Shown: positions 57,208 to 64,000 of the stretch, in pieces | Position numbering within the stretch: the first letter of the stretch is position 1 | How the letters are laid out: every line of letters starts with the position of its first letter | Source: Lytechinus variegatus | Taxonomy: Eukaryota > Echinodermata > Echinoidea > Temnopleuroida > Toxopneustidae | Reading direction: 5' to 3' | Assembly: GCF_018143015.1 (NCBI RefSeq) | Contig: NC_054742.1 | Span: forward strand, 59,590,853 to 59,654,852 | Length of the DNA: 64,000 nucleotides | Program-made: the position numbers and the translations under genes | Notes under the pieces: model-generated | What the model was told of the DNA's origin: nothing | The model's input: the letters and a program-made list of their open reading frames with translations, nothing else | The model's database searches: none

Positions 57208-60200
57208 ATGGCTGTTTCTGCTTCGTGGACGTGGACATGTAAAAGCGTTCGTATAGTTTGCCTGGTTCTTCTCATTATCACCATTCAAGTCCATTGTGAA
57301 ACTGTACAAGATGAACTCCTTTTCGCACCTGGAGGACAACTAAATATGAAAATGGGACAAGCAAAACCGCAAAGGTAATGCGCTCGATAATTTGTTTAGT
57401 CCCACATATCGATAATTGTGTGTCTCAGTCTGAATCCTTAGTGAAGGTGTTGTATACCTTACTGCGGCAGCCCGAACACGTACTGTGTTCGGGCTGCGAA
57501 TAGCTTCACCCAAGTTCACCGGATCCGGACCGGATCGGCCAAAAGAGATTCGGGAATTTAATGATTATTAATAATATGGTAAGAAATTGAAATGAAGGAA
57601 TCAATACATACTTACAACTTAAGCCGGAATATTCACAATCCTCAAAACGAAGAAGTAATGTCCCAAAACTAGGCAAAAATGGAGGGATGTTTTTCCGACG
57701 TGCATTAAAAGTCGTTTGTACAGGAACCAATGGAGGATCGATATAGCCTTTTGACGAGGCAACGGGATAAATTTGATTTTTGTCAGCAAACAGGCGAAAA
57801 AACAAAAACAAACAATAAAAGAAAAATATACTTAAAAAATAAAATAATAATTGAATATGCGTAATATGTGTGAATTTCAGTAAGTTCGTATGTTCATCAG
57901 ATTTGCCAATAGCACTAAAGTCCATATAGAAAATATAACTTAAGGCCCCGACAAAAGGCTATCATTCGATGCGTCGGAGAAAGATTAACATGAATATTCA
58001 TGAGTCTAGTTCCGTAAATTCTTGCTTTTCCCTTTGCCTGATAACCAGTCAACATACGGCTTTGGTTTTTTCTTTGAAAGAAATAACATATTTTCTTTTG
58101 AATTATTTGTTTTTTCTTTCTTTCTCCTTCATTTTTTTCTTTTCTTCTGTTCTATTTTATTTTGCTTCGCCCTTTTTTTTATTCTCGTTATTTTGTTCCC
58201 CTACCTTCTCTTCATTTTTGGGTCGTTTTTTTTCTTCCTTTTTTTTTAGTTTTTGCCTTTTGTTTTTCTTTTTTATTCTTCATTTTTTTTTCTTCGCTTT
58301 TTTGTCTCTAATTTTCTTCTTGTCTTCTTTGTTTTCGAGAGATAATACTCATGGTGTCGTACTACAATTTTTTTATCATTATTATTATTATAGAAATCTA
58401 CAGATAGAGGTAAATAAACAAGCGAAGAAATAAATTATTTAAGAAATATTTTCAGGGGCGTACCCAGAATTTTCCGTGGGGGGGCAAATTCGTCTGCCCA
58501 AAAATTTGACAAGCAAAAAAAAGAAAACTTGTCTCAACCAGAAATAAATGATTTCGTACCAGAAAAAAAATTGACAAGCAAATAAGAAAAAAAAAGGTCT
58601 ACAAGTTCAAAAGAGGGGGCACTTGTGGCTCGTCGGGATCAGTTGTGATTCGTCATGGGGGCAGGGGTACGTCCATTGCATGAGTTATGACTCGTCAGAG
58701 GGGGGGGGGCTGTCTACCCCCCCCCCCCCTCTTAGGTACGCTTGTGAAAATATTCGTTGATCAAAATTATTGAGTGATCAGCAAATCATCTCTTTAAGAT
58801 ATTGATGCCCATTTTCTGGAACCCAGCAACTGAAAGGTCTGCGCTGACTTAGCCTAGAATCTAGAGGACTCCGTGATGTGAAATGATTTTAAAGACATCA
58901 CGGAATCCAATGCTGGCTCTCACATATTTTAATTTTGTTCTTTCTCTCTTGTTTTTCATTTTATTTATTTTGTATACTGTGCATGCATGAATCGTTCTGT
59001 TAGTTTGAATTGTATGTTGCATGTTTTAAATAGAATTTAAAATAAATAAATGAAATGAAAATATATGCTAATCTCATTATCATCCAACAATTTTCATATA
59101 CTATTGATGCTTATATCAATATCGATTTGTAATTTGTTTGAAAGGAGAATATAAGATGATCATGAAATATGATTAAAATTCATGTTTGTTTCTAGATTAC
59201 TATGTAATCTTTCATCTTGATGGCATTCTTTAAGCCTCAATCATTGAGTATATAAAGCTCTGAGGGATATAGGCCTGTAATTGCAAAGAATTGAATTTGG
59301 TCATTACATATAGGATGCATAAATTCGCCGGGAATCTTGCTTATCTGATTGTTTTCCTGGCATCCAAGAGGCGCTTTTCTCGAATACGTCCCGTTCTTTA
59401 TCTTAATTGTTTTGCTTATAAGAATTAATGAATAATAATGATGACACTAAATCAGCTTATCTATATTTCTACTGCAGTACCACTGAAGTATTGATGCAGA
59501 AATCAAATTTTGTGATAGATTTTGTCATAACATCCCAATAAAAGTCAGGCCTTTGTCATGTTCCTTTTCCATTTTTCTATAACAAGTGCGTCGCAAGGAG
59601 GCGGTGGGGTGGCCTTCCCCATCCTAACGCCCCCCCCCCCAAAAAAAAGAACATGAGAAATGGTGAGAGCGAAGGGGAAAGCAATGGCGAAAAAGATAGC
59701 TTTGCGGGATTTTCTTTCTCTATAAATATTTGCTTCCGCGCAAGTTTGCGAGGAAATCATGAAAATATAGTTTTCTCCTTTGTTTACCTTTCCCCGTTTT
59801 CCCATCTCGGCTTAATGCTATTTTGTTTCGTTGCGGCATCAAGTTTTTAAATATAATATTTGGGAACGGAACTTGTATTAAGATTACAGGTCAAAGTAAT
59901 ATATTTCTTCAAATTGATCAATACCAACTTTTCCGATCCCTAGGTAAGGGCGGTAAACTATATAACAATGATGTCAATTACCCACAAAGGCTACTTCTTC
60001 CGCTTTTCAGCTCTTTACTATAGTGCATTTATTTGGGGCCGCAGACGGCCTTATCATGAGCATGTAAAGGGGCAGTTATAAAAATTGTGAAAAAAATACA
60101 ATATTACTAGATGATGGAAGTTCATATGTCATCAATCTCCTGTCGCCTATTTTGCGCCATTAATTTGATATTTTGCTTGTCACTTTTTGTTCCTAATCAT

Positions 60201-63193
60201 TCAAATACACTGTTAAAAATGATTGAAAAAACGCTGTTTACGACACGAATCACACAATTGTTTAAACAAGTATTTAAAATCTTAAACAACACAGTTAAAT
60301 TCAAAATTTGATTATCAATAATTAAATTCAAATATCAAATCAATAATTAAAGATTGATTGTTTAAGATTTTAAACACTTATTTAAAATGTTTAAACAACT
60401 ACTGCACAATTCACACAATAAATAATTTTCTTTAAATTATTTTTTGACAGTGTAAGCACTTCATATAAATGAGCTCAATTAGGGGCGGAACCATGATTTT
60501 CAAAAGGGGGCAAATTTTTCCAATGAAAAAATTTGACGAGCAAAAAAAAAAAAAGAAGAAAGGTTTTCCAACCAAAATTAAGGAAATTTCGTCCAGGAAA
60601 AAAAATTGCTAAGCCAAATAAAACAAAATGAAAGAAATCTTTTTAACAAAAAAAAAAATTATTTGGCCCGAAAAAAATTTGACAAGAAAAAAAGGGGGGA
60701 GGGGGCACAGTACGGTTTTAACACCATTTTCACAAATTTTCATTATGCTTCTCAAGGGGGGAGGACGAGCCGGCTTTGCCCCCCCCCCCGGATCCGGCAG
60801 TGAGTTGGATGTTTTTAATGTGAATTTGACAAGCACAAAAGGGTCTTCAACATAAAATTGGAGATTGTTTCGTATCAATTTTCTTTAGAAGGGGGGTGAT
60901 TAAAAAAACCTATGCTACTGCCATGGTGATTAGAGATTATCAAAGCGGCAGAATTTTTTTTTTAATCATAATTATTTATTCTTTACAATATCTTGATATT
61001 TATTTTAAAAGGAGGCAAAGTTGTTTTTCAGTATGTCCTTTCATTTAAAATCATATTCATTCCTTCCTAATTGCTATTACAAGTGAAAAAGACGAATAAC
61101 ATCAATAAAATCAGGATTCATATTTAAGAAAATCGTTATTCTAAATGTAAAATTAGAATCTGTAACTATTTCTTTAATATCTCATAATCACAAAGGGAAT
61201 AATCATAATACAGACTAAAAGTTTCTACATGATCTAGATATCTCTTAATATAATTATAAAAAAAATCATGCTATTCGTAAATTTTATTTGTTCAGTATAT
61301 AAAACACACACACACCAAGAGAACAGTCATGCTCCCCCCCCCCCCCTTCCCATAAACAAAGCATAAAAAGAATGAAAAGGAGAAAGAAATATAAGTTTAT
61401 AACAAATGACAAATAAAAAAATATATATTATAAAAACACAGAATGTAACAAAATAGCAATATATATGAAATAAATTATTTTTTTCATTAATACAGATTTT
61501 TTTTTTCAAATTAAAATGAAAAAATGGTATTGAATTACATGCCTAAATCACGAGGCGACTTGCCGAAAGTTTTGACTTACATGCATATTCATTAAACTGT
61601 TTTGTAAAGGTAGAGACGTCATCTTATGAATATTTATATACGCATGCGCAGAAACTATTTTCACTTTCTTCAAACATGGCGATCTCGCGATTGGAACAAA
61701 AGTCCGAAAATTGACGTTCTTTCGAAGGATTTCTTGGAATTGTATACATCAGTTTTAATTGAAAGTTAAGCTGATTTAGGAACAGTTTGTTTAGGTAAGA
61801 TTGATATTCATCGTTAGATTTTTAATTCATTATTATCACCGGTTTTCTAATGCCAAACATCGCGAAGTTTTGTACTCCGGTGAGAATACATGGTGGAACT
61901 CAGGACCCCGACACTGTCTGAAGACGTGTCGGGGTCCCCGGGGCAATGGTATACCCAGTTGTTGTGTATCCGGACGGGTTGTGTGTCCGGACGATCAATT
62001 TTAGAATGTCATTTGGAAAAATTTACAAGCGAAGTTTCATCAATTTTTTGTACAAAACGTTCGGAAATATTATAAAGAACAAAATAGATAATGATTACAA
62101 GTAATGAATTCATATTTTTAGTGTAAATCCACAGACAAAAAAGAAGGCTTCAAAAAGATAAGTGTCCGGACACCCGACCCCCCATCCTACGAAATTGTCA
62201 TTGCTTATAAACTTAGCCTTAACCTTAGAGTCCTCTGTTGGATCTGAAAATTAGAAGAAAGCTGTTGTTCGAACTTAGTTTAGTATGTTCTTTTCATGAA
62301 AACTTGTATTAAGGTTGGTTATGGACAGCTGGCAGCCGTCTGTTTCGAGGAGTTTATTTTTAACAATAAATTTTTTTTTAATTTAGAATTTCTCCAAGTC
62401 TCGTACACAGACGGCTCGCTATCATGCAGTCACCATTAGGGGACTTGCAATGCGAAATCCCCCCGTTGGGGCTCTTCAAATTTTGTCTTTAATGAATAAA
62501 AATTTTGAAAATTAACGTGACCAAAATGCAAATTAATATTCCAACTTGGCATTAATTGCCAAAAAAACAGAAAAATCAAGTTAAAAGGAACAAAAACTGT
62601 GACTTACCTCGGCTTTCGCGAAAGATCACTTCCCTGTTTTATCCGATCTTAAGTACATAAACATATGGCCATTGAGTCCCCTGTACAGATCGTGCTAGAA
62701 CTTTAGTCTCTGTATTTGGTGAGTGAAGCCAACGGAGTTCAGCTGAACACCAACATAACATAGAGACCAAAGATTTTGGTCTAGGTTGGTTAATGTAATT
62801 CTTATTATTCCATGGATGTCATTGTCAAATTCTTTCTTTGCCAAAATGAGTTTGCTTCTACTCTCTCTAAGACTCTAGTTCTACTTATTTTTGGTGAATT
62901 GTCAAGAGAACAGACCAGGGATAGGGTCCACTTCTGGGAGTATGTTTTTTAATTCTGAGGCCGTGTGAGGGGGCAATAAAAAGCTCTCCTGACTTACTTT
63001 TCATGAGAGCAGTAGCACTACAAAAGTTTCTTCTTTGACACATAAAATAAGGCATGTAAGGAGGTGTTTAAGGGAAATAGGGGGGGGGGATGAAAGAAAG
63101 AAACAAATGATGAGAGAAGGAAGAAGGGATGAAAGTGAGAAATTAAGAAATGAAATAAAGCCAAAGAAAGAAAGAAAGTAAAGGGAAGTTACA

Positions 63194-63225
<32 letters not shown>

Positions 63226-64000
63226 AAAGGGGGACAAGGAGAATGAATGGAAGAAAATGGAAAATATGAAATAAAGAATGAAAGGTAAAATGAAGAAAGA
63301 ACAAAGGACACATATAATCTGGAAGAAAGAGAAAAAGTGCTAAAGAAAAAAAAGAAGGAGAGCAAAAAAGAAAAGAAAAGAAGAGGAAGAAAGAAAAAGC
63401 TGAAAAAAAAATCACTCGCTCTATAATTTAAACTTGCAGCTAGAGGTCATGGTCCTGACATAGAAAACAAAATTTGCCAAGCTAGAGTTATTGAATCAAT
63501 AAAATACAATAAAATATAAGTACATACACCCTCTTGTACACACTCCTTACCATCTAATCATGATTCATAGCTCTTTTCCGTAAAAAAAGGTGAGTGTAGT
63601 GGAAGGTACTCTCTTGAGTCTCCCCTCAACTTCTCTTTAGTTTTTTTTTTAGAAAAATAATAAATTATAATCATTTGTTCACAATCATTTCCGTATTTTC
63701 ACTTTTGTCTCTAAATTGATACAGGTTTCTATTGTACGATGTGAATCCAGGAGAAGGCTTCAATCTGAGAAGAGATGTTTACATGAGAATAGCAAACCTG
63801 GTCAAGAGGCTTCTAGAGAAAGACAACTGGGTTCTTGTTCTTCCACCCTGGGGCAGGCTCTACCATTGGAAGTCAAGGAACATGCAGCAAATAAGGATAC
63901 CGTGGTCTACCTTCTTTGATGTGGAGAGTTTGAATCGCCATGTTCCGGTCATTGAGTTTGAAGATTATATAAAGAGTAAGATCTGCAGATCATTTGAGGC
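57208..64000 (+). CDS. POFUT2: GDP-fucose protein O-fucosyltransferase 2, 5' part
   Basis: Exon 1 is 57208-57374 (donor AAAG/GTAATG). Exon 2 starts at 63725 (acceptor TACAG/G) and stays open to the window edge. POFUT2 is an ER enzyme that attaches fucose to Ser/Thr in thrombospondin type 1 repeats. Residues 14-30 ([17 protein letters not shown]) form the signal sequence. Exon 2 begins [18 protein letters not shown] and continues with [13 protein letters not shown] and IPWSTFFD, all strongly POFUT2-like. The Glu in NPGEGFN (residue 66 here) is at the position of the catalytic Glu known in the family. The start ATG is the first in frame and gives the expected signal peptide. The remaining roughly three quarters of the protein lie beyond the window. 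Same orientation as the TMEM145-like array, 4.8 kb after its last stop. Confidence 0.92.
57467..57497. other. Perfect 13-bp-stem hairpin in POFUT2 intron 1
   Basis: GCAGCCCGAACAC and GTGTTCGGGCTGC flank a 5-nt loop, about 90 bp after the exon 1 donor. Confidence 0.8.
58080..58345. repeat. Polypyrimidine tract
   Basis: Long T/C-rich run on the + strand. The long Phe/Leu/Ser frames across it are composition artefacts. Confidence 0.85.
58455..58740. repeat. Dispersed repeat with GGGGCGTACCCAGAATTT head and TTTGACAAGC motif
   Basis: GGGGCGTACCCAGAATTTTC, G run, then AAAATTTGACAAGCAAAAAA twice, C run at the end. Related pieces lie at about 60480-60860 (GGGGCGGAACCATGATTTTC, TTTGACGAGC, TTTGACAAGC). 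Probable short interspersed element. Confidence 0.5.
58920..59065. mobile_element. Possible non-LTR element 3' tail
   Basis: Ends TTTAAATAGAATTTAAAATA followed by AATAAATGAAATG, in the style of a LINE 3' end. No coding part is present. Confidence 0.25.
60208..60452. mobile_element. 245-bp MITE, CACTGTTAAAAA ends, TA target duplication
   Basis: Starts CACTGTTAAAAA and ends TTTTTTGACAGTG, flanked by TA (60206-60207 and 60453-60454). The interior contains TTGTTTAAAC and its inverse many times, unlike the other CACTG elements. Confidence 0.8.
60480..60860. repeat. Dispersed GGGGCGGA... repeat, second copy
   Basis: Related to 58455-58740: the GGGGC head, repeated TTTGAC(A/G)AGC and A-rich tracts, with a G/C-rich junction CCCCCCCCCCGGATCC near 60780. 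Confidence 0.5.
61621..61794 (+). promoter_or_regulatory. Candidate internal promoter and non-coding first exon
   Basis: Within 180 bp: TACGCATGCGCA at 61640-61651 (11 of 12 to the NRF1 consensus), CAAACATGGCGATC at 61671-61684 (YY1-like, often at start sites), CG dinucleotides, and a strong donor TTTAG/GTAAGA with GT at 61795. The ATG at 61676 opens only 13 codons. Could be an alternative 5' exon of POFUT2 or of an unannotated transcript. Sequence-motif inference only. Confidence 0.3.
61903..61937. other. 12-bp-stem hairpin
   Basis: GGACCCCGACAC pairs with GTGTCGGGGTCC across an 11-nt loop, about 100 bp after the candidate donor at 61795. Confidence 0.7.
61950..63000. other. Intron stretch, nothing recognised
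   Basis: Apart from recurring GTGTCCGGAC motifs near 61970-62170, no exon or repeat boundary can be supported. Confidence 0.4.
63090..63410. repeat. Purine-rich (GAAA)n simple repeat
   Basis: Degenerate GAAA/GGAA run with a pure AAAG stretch near 63197-63230. Minus-strand Ser/Phe/Leu frames over it are artefacts. Confidence 0.9.

Larger units (their letters stand above)
57375..63724 (+). other. POFUT2 intron 1 (6.35 kb)
   Basis: GT-AG intron filled with dispersed repeats, a polypyrimidine tract, one TA-flanked MITE, a purine-rich simple repeat and a possible internal promoter/first exon near 61.6-61.8 kb. No other gene was recognised on either strand. Confidence 0.8.

Noticed and set aside
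57506-57925. 139-codon minus-strand frame after POFUT2 exon 1
   Set aside because: Part of it (around [21 protein letters not shown]) has mixed composition and could be a dispersed-repeat fragment, but the rest is low-complexity Phe/Leu and there is no splice or family support.
57969-58433. 154-codon Phe/Leu/Ser frame
   Set aside because: Produced by the polypyrimidine tract; no membrane-protein pattern beyond composition.
63001-63415. Minus-strand Ser/Phe frames
   Set aside because: Translation of the (GAAA)n repeat.

Overview
The window is AT-rich animal genomic DNA: short exons with GT-AG introns, genes that exist only in animals (TMEM145/GPR180 family, POFUT2), and dense small inverted-repeat DNA elements, minisatellites and microsatellites. 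The repeat style suggests a marine invertebrate, probably an echinoderm. That is inference; no rRNA, tRNA or mitochondrial marker is present to fix the taxon. No prokaryotic gene, tRNA, CRISPR array or recognisable retroviral element was seen.

Layout: 1-6400 is gene-poor, with several terminal-inverted-repeat (TIR) elements, a GTCGACATGG-motif repeat carrying nested insertions, and a 1.16 kb TIR element with an internal 475 bp duplication. A few dozen bases at the extreme left may be a terminal exon of an upstream gene. From about 6.4 to 53.2 kb lies a head-to-tail tandem triplication of one 20-exon gene on the + strand. Each unit starts with the same upstream block (6408, 22203, 39530), then a conserved promoter block (7461, 25455, 41045), then the gene (ATG at 7662, 25648, 41238). 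Units 1 and 2 also share about 3 kb of downstream composite repeat. The 53.2-57.2 kb stretch is element-rich intergenic DNA. From 57208 to the right edge is the 5' part of POFUT2: exon 1, a 6.35 kb intron, and part of exon 2.

The triplicated gene encodes a TMEM145/GPR180-like seven-pass membrane protein: signal peptide, cysteine-bearing ectodomain, seven membrane segments, and the ending 'TRPDRLNKRFPFHLR'. Attached is a roughly 600-residue low-complexity cytoplasmic tail made of duplicated exons and internal repeats and ending in a polybasic peptide. Copy 3 is open throughout (1087 aa by my splice model), with an altered signal peptide. Copy 1 has one 2-bp frame break in exon 9. Copy 2 carries several lesions and is probably a pseudogene.

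Copy 2 is a visible mosaic. It is copy-3-like from the promoter to intron 4, copy-1-like afterwards, and copy-3-like again over exons 13-16. This shows unequal exchange and gene conversion in the array. The main novelty candidates are the tail architecture, the mosaic history, and the array of perfect nuclear-receptor DR1 half-site pairs inserted behind copy 1.
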